Shown: one piece after another, positions 1 to 10,195 of the stretch
Layout: every line of letters begins with the position of its first letter
Numbering within the stretch: the first letter of the stretch is position 1
Assembly: GCF_021462225.1 (NCBI RefSeq)
Contig: NC_061797.1
Coordinates: 3,217,001-3,281,000 of the forward strand
Length of the DNA stretch: 64,000 nt
Direction: 5' to 3'
Origin: Girardinichthys multiradiatus
Lineage: Eukaryota > Chordata > Actinopteri > Cyprinodontiformes > Goodeidae
The notes under the pieces: model-generated
The model's input: the letters and a program-made list of their open reading frames with translations, nothing else
What the model was told of the DNA's origin: nothing
Databases searched by the model: none
Translations under genes and position numbers: made by a program

Positions 1-443
1 AATGGCCTGTCGGCCAATCACGCTACGGCCTCTCCTTCTCCTTTATAAATAAAGAAACCCAGCTTCACCAATGTAGATGTATTCATGTGGTCTTTCCATT
101 GCATCCAGTTGAAAGACTCCGTAGAAAGTTTTGTAAGTGATACAGACAAAGTGATTTAGGCCATTTACTACTTATCAACATTGAATGTGTCTGGATATAT
201 ACCAACCTGTATGAACTGGAATCTTTGCTCTTTGACTCTGAGTGGCACTTTGTTCAGGTATTTCATGGGCTGTCTGTTGCGCTTGAGGACACGATCAACA
301 GTAGAGAGGCTAACACTATTGATACCCGCAAAATGTACATGGTCCTCAATAAACGTCTGCTGAATTTCACACAGTTTACTGTTATGGTGTTGTTCTCAGG
401 GACCATATTGACAATTAGGGTCTCTTGGTGTGGGGAGAACATA

Positions 444-2053
444 CAGTACACACCAAACGTTTGGACACACCTTCTCATTCAAAGAGTTTTCTTTATTTTC
501 ATGACTATGAATATTGTAGCTTCACACTGAATGCATCAAAACTATGAAATGACACGTGGAATTATACACTGAACAAAAAAGTGTGAAACAACTGAAAATA
601 TGTCTTATATTCTAGGTTCTTCAAAGTAGCCATTATTTGCTTTGATTACTGCTCCGCACACTCTTGGCATTCTGTTGCTGAGCTTCAAGAGGTAGTCACC
701 TGAAATGGTTTTCCAACAGTCTTGAAGGAGTTCCCAGAGATGCTTAGCACTTGTTGGCCCTTTTGCCTTCACTCTGCCATCCAGCTCACCCCAAACCATC
801 TTGATTGGGTTCAGGTCCGGTGACTGTGGAAGGCCAGGTTATCTGGCGCAGCACCCCATCACTCTCCTTCTTGGTCAAATAGCCCTTACATAGCCTGGAG
901 GTGTGTTTGAGGTCATTGTCCTGTTGAAAAATAAATGATGGTCCAACTAAACGCAAACCGGATGGAATAGCATGCCGCTGCTAGATGCTGTGGTAGCCTT
1001 GCTGGTTCAGTATGCCTTCAATTTTGAATAAATCCCCAACAGTGTCACCAGCAAAGCACCCCCACACCATTACACCTCCTCCTCCATGTTTCACGGTAGG
1101 AACCAGGCATGTAGAGTCCATCCGTTCACCTCTTCTGCGCCACACAAAGACACAGTGGTTGGAACCAAAGATCTCAAACTTGGACTCATCAGACCAAAGC
1201 ACAGATTTCCACTGGTCTAATGTCCATTCCTTGTGTTCTTTAGCCCAAACAAGTCTCTTCTGCTTGTTGCCTGTCCTCAGCAGTAGTTTCTTAGCAGCTA
1301 TTTTATCATGAAGGCCTGATTCACACAGTCTCCTCTAAACAGTTGTTCTAGAGATGTGTCTGCTGCTAGAACTCTGTGTAGCATTGACCTGTTCTCTAAT
1401 CTGAGCTGCTCTTGACCTGCGATTTCTGAGGCTGGTGACTCGGATGAACTTATCGTCTGCAGCAGAGGTGACTCTTGGTTTTCCTTTCCTTGGGCGGTCC
1501 TCATGCGAGCCAGTTTCTTTGTAGCGCTTGATGGTTTTTGCAACTGCTCTTGGGGACACTTTCAAAGTTTTCCCAATTGTTCGGACTGGCGGACCTTCAT
1601 TTCTTAAAGTAATGATGGCCACTCGTTTTTCTTTATTTAGCTGCTTTTTTCTTGCCATAATACAAATTATAACAGTCTATTCAGTAGGACTATCAGTTGT
1701 GTACTGTATCCACCTCCTGCACAACACAACTTATGGTCCCAACCCCATTTATAAGGCTTGAAATTCCACTAAACCTGACAGGGCACACCTGTGAAGTGAA
1801 AACCATTTCAGGTGACTACCTCTTGAAGCTCATCAACATAATGCCAAGAGTGTGCAGAGCAGTAATCAAAGCAAAAGGTGGCTAGAATATAAGACATATT
1901 TTCAGTTGTTTCACACTTTTTTGTTCAGTATATAATTCCACGTTTTAATTCATAGTTTTGATGCCTTCAGTGTGAAGCTACAATATTCATAGTCATGAAA
2001 ATAAAGACAACTCCTTGAATGAGAAGGTGTGTCCAAACTTTTGGTGTGTACTG
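444..2053 (-). mobile_element. Full-length Tc1-like DNA transposon with TA target duplication
   Basis: Both ends show CAGTACACACCAAA-type termini in inverted orientation, flanked by TA at 442-443 and 2054-2055. The unit is 1610 bp. The terminal inverted repeats are long: roughly 444-705 is matched by the reverse complement of about 1793-2053. The right repeat therefore includes an antisense copy of the transposase C-terminal coding segment. The element sits inside an older transposase gene whose reading resumes on either side, so it is the younger insertion. The encoded transposase is broken, so this copy is non-autonomous. Confidence 0.93.
605..1658 (-). pseudogene. Tc1 transposase, inactivated
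   Basis: Translation starts with MARKKQLNKEKRVAIITLRN and continues through the paired helix-turn-helix region. It then passes LVWAKEHKEW, the first catalytic Asp in WSDESKFEIFG, the GGGGVMVWGCF motif, and the second catalytic Asp in FQQDNDLKHTS. In-frame TAG stops occur at 1335-1337 and 981-983, and a frame shift lies near 850-880. The third catalytic residue is also gone: the family's DLNPIE reads DLNPIK before MVWGELD. Beyond this the C-terminal part (SGDYLLKLSNRMPRVCGAV) is recognisable. Length and order match a Tc1 transposase of about 340 aa. No product is expected. Confidence 0.9.
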
Positions 2054-2630
2054 TACCTGTCCTCCCACCCCCATTGGGCAGTCTTTCAATTCTAAAAAAA
2101 GAGAACATGCAGTTACAAAAATATACATTAAATACTAGGCCTACAAACAGTTAGACTAACCCTCCATTACAATACTACAGTACAATGGCACAGGGAGGTA
2201 CTGAAACATATATTTACTTAAAGTATACTGTGGTATATAGTATAGTCATACAGTAATTGTTGTCAACATTTACATGCTATAATGTCAAAAAGGCAATTAC
2301 TTGTTCTCTTCTCGAATTCTTTGGATTATAGTGGATAAAGTGAATCTGCTGATGTTTGGTTGTACCATTTGTACCCTCCTTCACGCTCATACCATGGACA
2401 AGAACATGGTCAATCAGGGTAGCTCTAATTTCATCAAATATTACTGTTCTTTGTCTTCGCTGACTACCTCTCACACAAATTCCTCCTCTCAGATTTCTAT
2501 CCATTGTAGTGTCTCACAAACCAGTGCTCTCTGAACTGGCTTACATACAATGGCTTGTAAAAGTTTTCAAACCCCTTGAACTTTTCCACATATTGTCACA
2601 TTAATACCACAAACAAAAATATATTTTATT

Positions 2631-4797
2631 AGGCCCGAGCAGGTAGGCCTGCAAGGGCCTAGCAGGTAGGCCTGCAACAGGTAGGCCTGCAAGGGCCTAT
2701 TGTAATTGCTCCATTTATTATTCAGGCGACAAATGAATTGCCTTTTTTGCAGCTTTAACATACTCAAACACTCACCAAACTTTACCCAAAATTGTCCCCC
2801 TAGTGAAATTTAAGGTTTTTAATGGAACTGAAAATGGGCGTGGCCAAACGGCTCTATAGCGCCCCCCTAAAGTGAGATAGGCCAACTGGTAAGTCCTAGA
2901 GAGCTGAAATTTGGTACATAGCTAGATCTCCCCAAATCATGAAAAAAAGTATTTTGGGGGTATGGCCTAAAACCAACAGGAAGTCAGCCATTTTTGGTCA
3001 AATGGTCATTTTTGGACGTTTTTCACTTTTCATACATGTCGAACTTTAACGAACTCCTCCTAGGGATGTTGAGCTACCGGCTTCATATTTGGTCAGTATG
3101 TAGTTAAGGCATGGGGGATTACAAGTTATCAAAATTCTGAGTTTTTGAGCATGCTGAAGGGGCGGGAACAGGCCTCAAAGTTAGCCTTCTCGCCACAAAT
3201 TTCAAACAGCAATAACTTTCACATAAATTAGGTGAAATACATCAAACATGGTATTATTGAACCTTCTCAGGTCACCAACAATCCTGTCTGGTCAAATGAT
3301 GACATCATCAAAGCCACGTTCCCTGAGAACAGGAAGTCACTTTTTTCACTTAGAAAGGTGCCTCTCTGACCTTCTTGACCCATTCAACTTGAAACTGTGT
3401 CAGAAGACAGATAACTAGTGGGTCTAACTTCATTTGAAGCACAGTGACTTTTTATAAAAGGGTGTGGCCGTGATGGCACGGCGAAGTTTGACGTCACACC
3501 ATGGCCATACGTTTGTCTTTAATTTCCACATACATCATCTGAACTGTACCAAATTTAATGTGATTAGTCCTAGTCCACTCTCCAATAGAGATCTGATGAC
3601 ATATTTGGTGGGCGTGGCCTAATTTGTCCACAGCGCCCCCTAGAAAATTTCAAAAAATCAGCCCAAGCCATGCTTTGACCGACAAATCTGAAATTTGGTA
3701 CACATATGTAACTTGTCAGGACCTACAAAAAGTCTCTTGGCGAATTGGTCCAAACCCAACAGGAAGTCGGCCATTGTGGATTGAATTTGCCATTTTGACC
3801 CTGTTTTGGTCGTTTCTAGCCTGCATATCTGAGCGAACTCCTTATACAGCTTTTGACTTGGAGACTTGAAAATCACTCAGTATACTCTTAATGCACTGGG
3901 GATCAAAAGTTATCTAAAGCTTTTTGATATATCAAAGCATGTGGGCGTGACCACGCATCAAGATATGACTTCTCGCCATAAAAGACGAAATTGATATAGC
4001 TCCTACAATGAAAGTCACAGACACATGAAACCTACTGGGATTGATCTGCCTCTAGGCCTGAACAATATTCATTGATCAGATGCTGACATCATCGAAGCCC
4101 CGCCCCCTGAGAACAGGAAGTTTAATGTTTCACTTAGTGTGGTCCATGTTTGATCGCCTCCACCTAATCAACATGAAACTGTCCCAAGTGACAGATAACA
4201 TGATCGTCTAAATTTTTGTCTAGTACTGACTGGCTTGGCTGGAGGGTGTGGCTATGACGGCGTGGCGAATTCTGATGTCACGCCACAGCCATACGTTTGG
4301 CTCTAAATTACACATGCATGGTCCAATTCACTCCAAACTGAATATGGTTGATCTTTGTCAGCCCCCAAACAGCTCTATTGGATTACATGGAAATTTGGAT
4401 CAACAGCGCCCCCTAGGACATTTCAAGTGCTCTATCTCCCTCATACATCATCAAATCCACTTGAAATGTAGTATACATCATCAGGGATCAATGCTGAACA
4501 TGTTGCCACAGTCAGTTCATGACATCATTTCAGCTCCGCCCACTAATAAAAAACTCCATCTGGAAGGTCGGGATTTCCCCCAAATTTTAAATGCATCTCG
4601 CCAGATGAGAACTCTGCACTACCGAAGATCACATGACATGTTGCTCACAGTCCCTCCTAGTGTCCTAGTGGCAATGTGTTGAACCTAATGGCAGCCTCAC
4701 CGGTCATGCGCAGCTGGTGATGCCAGGCTCCCGCGGTCGCTGCACAGGCCGAGTTGCGCTCAGGTGCAAGGGCCTTCAACGCTGCTTGCAGCTTTAA
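2631..4797. repeat. Unclassified teleost interspersed repeat with diverged ~784-bp internal duplication
   Basis: This block sits exactly inside the Tc1 end, which resumes afterwards. It starts AGGCCCGAGCAGG and ends near GCTTGCAGCTTTAA. The start carries several copies of an AGGCCTGCAAG-type motif. The interior is split into two diverged units offset by about 784 bp: AACAGGAAGTC at 2977 and 3759, CCTGAGAACAGGAAGT at 3321 and 4107, and the GTGTGGC...GGCG...CCATACGTTTG block at 3461 and 4245. It contains recurring TGGGCGTGGC and AGCGCCCCC motifs. No long reading frame or obvious terminal inverted repeat was seen. Families with these motifs are common in fish genomes; I do not know its transposition class. 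Confidence 0.7.
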
Positions 4798-5148
4798 TTG
4801 GAGTTGTATTTGAAAGACCAACACAAAGTGGTATACAATTGTGAAATGGAACAAAAATTATACATAATTTCTTTTTTTTTATGAATAAAAAACTGAAAAG
4901 GGCATTGTGCAAAAGTATTCACCCCCCTTGAGTCAATGTATACATTGTGGAACCACCTTTTGCTGTAACTACAGCTGCAAGTCTTTAAGGGTATGTTTCT
5001 ATCAGCTTTGCTTTTCCAGTGAAATTTTTGCCTATTCTTTGTAAAACATCCTTAACAGTCAGATTAGATGGAGAGCGTTTGTGAACAGATGTTGTCAGAT
5101 TTTGTCAATGATTCTCGAATGGGTTTAGATCTGGACCTTGACTGGGCC

Positions 5149-5686
5149 TGTCAGGATCTGTCTGTTAGGTTTGTTTACTTTTTGCTCACCCAGGTGCTTT
5201 TCTGTTCATTTCTGGTTCTTTAGATTCCTTCTGGTTAGTTTTGTTGTTTTTCTGTGCTTTGGTGTTAGATACTTTTACTCATATTCTGATAGATCTGGTT
5301 CTTCTTTATGTTCTTAGTCTAGTCATTGTTTTCCTGTATTCTGGTCACCTCCATGCTCTACTTGCTCATTTGTGTTAATTAGTCACTCCCTCTGTCTCGC
5401 TGTAGCCCTGGTCCACACCTGTGCCATATTGCTCCTGATTAGCTTCTCTCCCAGTTCATTGGTTCTCACTTCACTTCCTTCAGTTTCTAAACTCTCTGGT
5501 TTGTATTGTTCTCACTTGTCTGTTGCCTGGATTTTTCTGTGCCTGCTTCCTACCTGTTGATGTTGCTTTTCACCTGCCTGAGTTCCTGTACCTGGTCCAT
5601 TGTAAGTGTATTTCTCAATTAAATCTGTTAAATCATCACTCCACTCAATTCTGGACTTGGGTCCTACCTTAAAACAAATCATAACA
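5149..5686 (+). mobile_element. Solo LTR (538 bp) with 5-bp target duplication
   Basis: The sequence begins TGTCAGGATCTG and ends ATCATAACA, and is flanked by the direct repeat GGGCC at 5144-5148 and 5687-5691. Removing it and one GGCC copy restores a continuous Tc1 sequence (GACTGGGCCATTCTGACAC). The 3' part has an AATTAAA-like polyadenylation region followed by a short tail, as in fish Gypsy-type LTRs. No internal retroelement coding sequence remains, so it arose by LTR-LTR recombination. Orientation follows the TGTCAGG start and the A-rich 3' end. Confidence 0.88.
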
Positions 5687-6115
5687 GGGCCATTCTGACA
5701 CATGAATATGTTTTATTTTAAACCATTCCATTGAAGTCCCGGCTTTATGTTTAGGTTCGTTGTCCTGCTGGAAGGTGAATCTCTGCCCCAGTCACAAGTC
5801 TTTTGCAGTTTCTTCCAAGATTGCCCTGTATTTGGCTCCATCCATCTTCCCATCAACTCTGACCTCCTTCCCTATCCCTCCTGAAGAGAAGCACCCCCAG
5901 AGCATTTAACCAGATTTGACAGTGGGGATGGTGTGTTTAGAATGATGCGTCGTGTTAGTTCTCTGCCACACATAGCGTTTGGCATTTTGGCCAAAAAGCT
6001 CAATTTTGGTCTCGTCTTACTAAGGCACCTTCTTCCACATGCTTGCTGTGTCCCCAACATGGCTTCTGGCAAACTGCAAACGGTACTTCTTATGGTTTTC
6101 TTTTAACAATGGTTT

Positions 6116-6262
6116 TCTTCTATTTTATTTTTATAGCACCAATTTACAACACAGGTCATCTCAGGGCACTTTACAAAGTCAATTCACTTGAATCATACAG
6201 ATTTCAAATCAGGTACACACATTCCAATTAATCCTAACTATCAAATAATGCTGTCAGATTCA
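6116..6262 (-). repeat. L2 LINE 3' terminus, inverted
   Basis: This is the antisense of the L2 3' end (ATAGCACCAATTTACAAC, CAAGGCACTTTACAAAGT-type text, then CATTCCAATTAATCCTAAC). It matches the reverse complement of about 8388-8528 over roughly 145 bp with scattered mismatches. It directly precedes the plus-strand L2 copy at 6281, so the L2 segment is bounded by an inverted repeat of its own 3' end. Confidence 0.75.
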
Positions 6263-7052
6263 GTTTATTATTCAGTCTGTTATTCTCCTTCTCACATATA
6301 AAGCCCTTAATGATCTACCTCCATCATACATCAGAGATCTGATTGTTCCATACATTCCTAACAGAGCACTTCGTTCTCAGACTGCAGGCTTACTGGTGGT
6401 TCCTAGAGTCTCTAGAAGTAGAATGGGAGGCAGATCCTTTAGTTATCAGGCTCCTCTCCTGTGGAACCAGCTCCCAGTTTTAGTCTGTGAGGCAGACACC
6501 CTGTCTACTTTTAAGGCTAGGCTTAAAACCTTCCTTTTTGATAAAGCTTATAGTTAGCTCAGGATAGCCTAAGCCACTCTATATCTGTAGTTATGTTGCT
6601 ATCGGCTTAGGCTGCTGGAGGACATAATGACCACTTTCACTCTCTCTGCTACATTCTCATACTACTCTCCAATTTTACATTATTTGCTGTTATTTCAGCT
6701 TTTAACTCTATGTTCTCTGTTTTTTCTCTTTCTAGAAGCTATGCCTGGCCTGACTCTGTGTTTAGCTGTGGCACCTTCCTGGAGGGGGGCATCGGCTGAG
6801 CTGCTGCTGCCAACAACTTAATGTTCGACTTATATAGTAGATGATACACTTGGCCCCGTCTTTCAGTGTTTAACCCTGTTTGTCCTAGACATGCCTACTG
6901 GCTGAGCTTCTACTGTGATTAACTCTGTGCTCTCTTTCATACTACAGACTTGAAAACTGGCTCAGAGTTCATCTACTTTAGCTGTCTTTCTCTCCTAGAT
7001 GAAGCCAGTAAATAGGCTATAACCAATAATGTTTCACTATACTTTCCTATAG

Positions 7053-7260
7053 AAAATACTACTGGAATACTCCACTGGAAGAACCATCAGGAGCCAAAGC
7101 ATCACCCAAAACAGGAGAAGATACCAGTGTAACTGTGCAGGATGAGTCTTTTAATCCTGTACCCTGCCAGGAGTGTTACTGTGGACCCAAAAGAAACCTC
7201 ACCACCAAACTCAACATCATCACATGCACACCAGTTGTTTATAACACAAGCTGCTCTGAA
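7053..7260 (+). CDS. Candidate internal exon of a gel-forming mucin/VWF-like protein (exon A, partial gene)
   Basis: An acceptor-like CTTTCCTATAG at 7042-7052 opens a 69-codon frame (7054-7260) that ends at a strong donor, GAA|GTAAGA. The downstream part is cysteine-rich: PCQECYCGPKRN, then LNIITCTPVVYNTSCSE. This resembles the segment linking the VWC-type and C-terminal cysteine-knot regions of mucins and von Willebrand factor, which act as secreted, disulfide-linked polymers. The usual pattern there is CxPVVCNTxC; the middle Cys is Tyr here. The first 20 or so bases and the acceptor lie in L2-derived sequence, so the true exon start may differ. No flanking exons upstream are recognisable. 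It may be a live exon of a gene mostly outside the window, or an orphan fragment. Confidence 0.55.
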
Positions 7261-7783
7261 GTAAGACGATTCATCCAGACATCCCTCAGAATACTATTAC
7301 ACACATTATTGTAGTTCATTAGTCACAAATGACCCCTCCAACTAGGCTAATACAGGTTACCATAGAGGACAAAACATAGGTATTCATTCAAAAAGCTTCG
7401 CAGTTGGTGACTGTAAACAAAAGCACCAGACTGCATCCAAGAGAGCTGCCTTTCTCATTCATGCCAACAATAAAGCATTATTTTCACTGAATGAGAACAA
7501 ATATTTTTTTTAACACATAAAAACCTAATACTGTTGAAAAACAATGAGTAAGTTAAAATGTCAAAGGTCATTTAAGTCTGGAAAACAAACTTTGCAGTAA
7601 CTATAACCTACCTGGAATCTAAATTTAAACCTAGGGTTTTAATCCATTAACTAAAACTGTATCAGAAAAATGTAATTAATAAAAAGGGACCAAACATTTA
7701 GCAGATGCATTTCCGCACTATTGGCCCATGGAGTCAGAGTCTGATGTCCTCTGTTTGGTTGTCCTGATCCTAACTGTCTGCAG

Positions 7784-7885
7784 GGTTTTGAATATCAGAC
7801 TACTACAGATGAGTGCTGTGGGACGTGTGTACAGAAGAGCTGTATTTTCACCACTTCTAAAGACCAGACAGTAAAGATCCTTGAG
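7784..7885 (+). CDS. Candidate internal exon of a gel-forming mucin/VWF-like protein (exon B)
   Basis: An acceptor TAACTGTCTGCAG precedes 34 open codons ending GAG|GTCAGT. The phase matches exon A (0/0), and the two join to give SCSE-GFEYQ. The encoded peptide contains DECCGTCVQKSCIFTTSK, the CCGxCVQxxC motif highly typical of mucin and VWF C-terminal domains. The 523-bp intervening intron is unique sequence. The expected following exons (further C-rich segments and the cysteine knot) were not found downstream; the L2 element resumes at about 8045. The intact splice sites and frame argue for recent or present coding use, while the missing neighbours argue for a fragment. Confidence 0.6.
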
Positions 7886-8540
7886 GTCAGTGAAAGAGAT
7901 CTGTTTTTATACAATGCCATAAAAATAAAAAATAGCCTTATTATTCGTAGCAGTATAAAGCACTATATCCTTTTGTTATATTATAGTGCATCTTTTCTTC
8001 AATACCTCATTGTTCATACTCAGCAGTTTTTGTGTTTCATAAATCTTGTAGTTTTCTTTCCCATAGAAAGTACTCCTGGATCAGTGCTTCTGTGTTCTTT
8101 TTGTGTCTCTGCTCTGTTCTCTCAAACCCCCAGTCAGTCGTGGCAGATGGCCGCTCACACTGAGCCTGGTTCTGCTGGAGGTTTCCTCCTGTTAAAAGGG
8201 AGTTTTTCCTCTCCACTGTCGCTACATGCATGCTCAGTATGAGGGATTGCTGCAAAGTCAACGGCAGTGACTGTCCACTGTCTCTACAAGCTCATTCAGG
8301 AGGACTGAATGCTACAAGTCACTGACTGGATGCAATCTGCTGGGTTTCCTTAGAGAAAAAAAACTTTTGACCAATTTAAACAAATAACTGAATCTGAGTG
8401 CACTGTTTGATAGTTAGGATTAATTGGAATGTATGTACCTGACTTGAAGTCTGTATGATTTGATTGAACTGACTTTGTAAAGTGCCTTGAGATGATATGT
8501 GTTGTGAATTGGTGCTATATAAATAAAACTGAACTGCATT

Positions 8541-10025
8541 GAAACAATAAAATAATCAGCTCAGCGTTTAGTTAGCTTGAAACTGTCTACTGCCTGTTCT
8601 GACAGGTGTAGCATCCATTTTCAATGCTACAACACAGCATACTATATATGACATCACCCCTTTTTTATGCAGGTATGCAAGTCATTTTTGTAAAGATTAA
8701 AGCACAGAGAATCTTACATACACACAAATATTCACCATGCCAGTAATAAATATTATGTATTTTTTAACTGGCTAAAATAGGGTCATTACTTTATATCAAC
8801 ACAATTTGTTTTTAATTTTATGACCAGCACTACGTGAAACAAATGGCACTGGGGTACTGTTTCAAAGGGATCTAAATGTTAAATCACTTAAGAACTATTA
8901 TGAATTCAAAGTGTATAAACTAATACCACATGAAGTGGAGAAGCAGGAGTCTGTGTTAGTGGCACCCAGTAAAGAAAGGAAGAGGCCAGCACTAGCAAGG
9001 CATTGTTCTTCGCTTTTCTTCTGTACACATGGAATACATAAAGTTTGCCACGACATAGCTAAATGCTTTAGGCTCCTGTGCCAAACAAGTGTGGATTTAA
9101 ATTTTCGTGGTTCTAGCTGCAGCTGCTGTTGGGTTATGTGATATGATGCCCCATATGTTCCACCTGACTAATTACACTATAGAAAAGGAGGGGAGAAGAA
9201 AAAGCGCCAGGGTAAGGAGAGGGGGTGGTGGGAAGAACAATGTCAAGGAGCGTACAGAGACAGAACAAGTTTTGTGAGGAGAATGAGAAAAGGGCTGATG
9301 AAATTGAATGAATATCGTCATTAGTTCCTGTTCCATCAGCTTATATCACCAGTGTGATCGGCCTTGTAGCCAGTGTCTCGCCGTCTACAGCCCCACTGTT
9401 CTCAAATCAGTCCAAATGGATTGTGATAGCAACAGGCTTTGACCTACTTTGAAGAACAATAGCCCCCCCATGGCTGTTTGGGACATTCTGATAGTTTAGT
9501 TTGGAGGTCACGCAGGCTTGGGTAGCTTGGACAGAGTGGATGAGGAGGAGGGTAGGTTGAGGCCAAGCCCCTTCACCCTTTCAAATGCTCTACAAACCTT
9601 TTTCCATTAAATTAACAAAGACTTTAAAGGACCAGATCCCAGGACTGTCCAATATTGTTTTTTTCTAATCTACCTCCATACCTCCACTTCAGTCAGATAT
9701 AGTAACAAGACTAACATGCCTCTCAAAGAGTTTATCTGACCTCTGTGCCATCAAACTGTACCAACGCTTTTTCTTGTAAAATTTGCCCCCTTGACATCCA
9801 TTCAAAACTACTGTTGCTATTAGCACAAATGTTGGAATGTTTCTATAGTGTAGCAAATTGTGCTACACAGTTTAATTATGTTAATTTTTCTGCCAAATTC
9901 TGAATTTGGATGACAAATTAAATAAATTCTCTTACCTCTTGGGTATAGTTGTTGTCTGAAGCGTAATAATACTGTTCATATAAATAAATTAATACATTTT
10001 CATAAATTTATACTTTATTGAACTC
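8541..10025. other. Unique AT-rich non-coding sequence
   Basis: No recognisable gene, repeat family or splice-bounded frame was seen. A purine-rich stretch lies at 9180-9300. The short frames here lack homology that I recognise. Confidence 0.6.
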
Positions 10026-10029
10026 TCCC

Positions 10030-10195
10030 TGGAGAAATTGTCCTTTGCATTTAACCCATCCCTTAGGGAGCAGTGGGCTGACATTGTGTGGCTCAGGGAC
10101 CCAGAGTGGCAGGCTCTGAGATTCAAACCAGGGTACCTGTGTCTTTCAGGTCACGAATACCCTGCTCTCTAACCACTAGGCCTCTGCTCCCCCCA
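10030..10195 (-). repeat. tRNA-derived SINE fragment
   Basis: Read on the minus strand it begins near GGCCTAGTGGTTAGAGAGC, an A-box-like promoter, and continues to GGTTTGAATCTCAGAG, a B-box-like element, about 45 bases apart. This is the layout of a tRNA-related RNA polymerase III head. It contains no folded canonical tRNA. Confidence 0.6.

Larger units (their letters stand above)
1..2504 (-). pseudogene. IS630/Tc1-superfamily transposase relic, split by a Tc1 insertion and cut by the window edge
   Basis: Three separated minus-strand blocks read as one transposase. The N-terminal block (2504 to about 2300) has a basic stretch followed by EIRATLIDHVLVHGMSVKEG, a helix-turn-helix type segment. 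After about 200 non-coding bases (an intron or an insertion), a block at 2090-2056 reads ERLPNGGGRTG. This continues across the Tc1 at 444-2053 into HQETLIVNMVPENN and SVSLSTVDRVLKRN (441 to 190). The last block (about 110 to 1) reads HEYIYIGEAGF followed by RRRRGR, matching the start of the DDE domain of this family. The usual catalytic Asp of the DEAGF motif is Gly here, and a TAA stop follows a few codons later. Frame shifts between blocks add to the case for a dead gene. Assignment to the IS630-like superfamily is from motif memory; the exact family is uncertain. Confidence 0.6.
2548..6105 (-). mobile_element. Tdr2-like Tc1 transposon, 3'-truncated and twice invaded
   Basis: The left end (CAATGGCTTGTAAAAG, preceded by TA at 2546-2547) and the text to about 2630 match the inverted-repeat end of the fish Tc1 family whose ends read CAGTGGCTTGCAAAAGTATT. 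The same element resumes at about 4798 with the region around CCAACACAAAGTGG and AAAGTATTCACCCCCC, and then the C-terminal transposase code in antisense. It is interrupted again by a solo LTR at 5149-5686 and continues to about 6105, the equivalent of the middle of the transposase. The far inverted repeat is missing, and an L2 fragment begins where it should continue. The remaining coding text is shifted and stopped. Without the insertions only about 0.85 kb of the original 1.6 kb element remains. Confidence 0.82.
6281..8528 (+). mobile_element. 5'-truncated L2-type LINE, split by a mucin-like segment
   Basis: 6282-6557 encodes the C-terminal end of L2 ORF2 without a stop until the final TAG (ILLLTYKALNDLPPSYIRD, LRSQTAGLLVVPRVSRSR, WNQLPVLV, FLFDKAYS). 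The 3' UTR follows to about 7075 and again from about 8045 to 8528. The UTR is recognisable by comparison with the minus-strand copy at 29.6-30.8 kb: the GGACATAATGACCACTTTCA block, the GATCAGTGCTTCTGTGTTC block and the terminal TATATAAATAAAACTGAACTG. Between 7076 and 8045 the sequence is unrelated to L2 and holds two mucin-like exons. A short L2 stretch (TTTCC-ATAGAAA-TACT-CTGGA) occurs at both borders. Confidence 0.85.

Noticed and set aside
6116..8528. Twin-primed L2 insertion
   Set aside because: In twin priming the inverted part comes from upstream LINE sequence, whereas here the 3' terminus itself is inverted.
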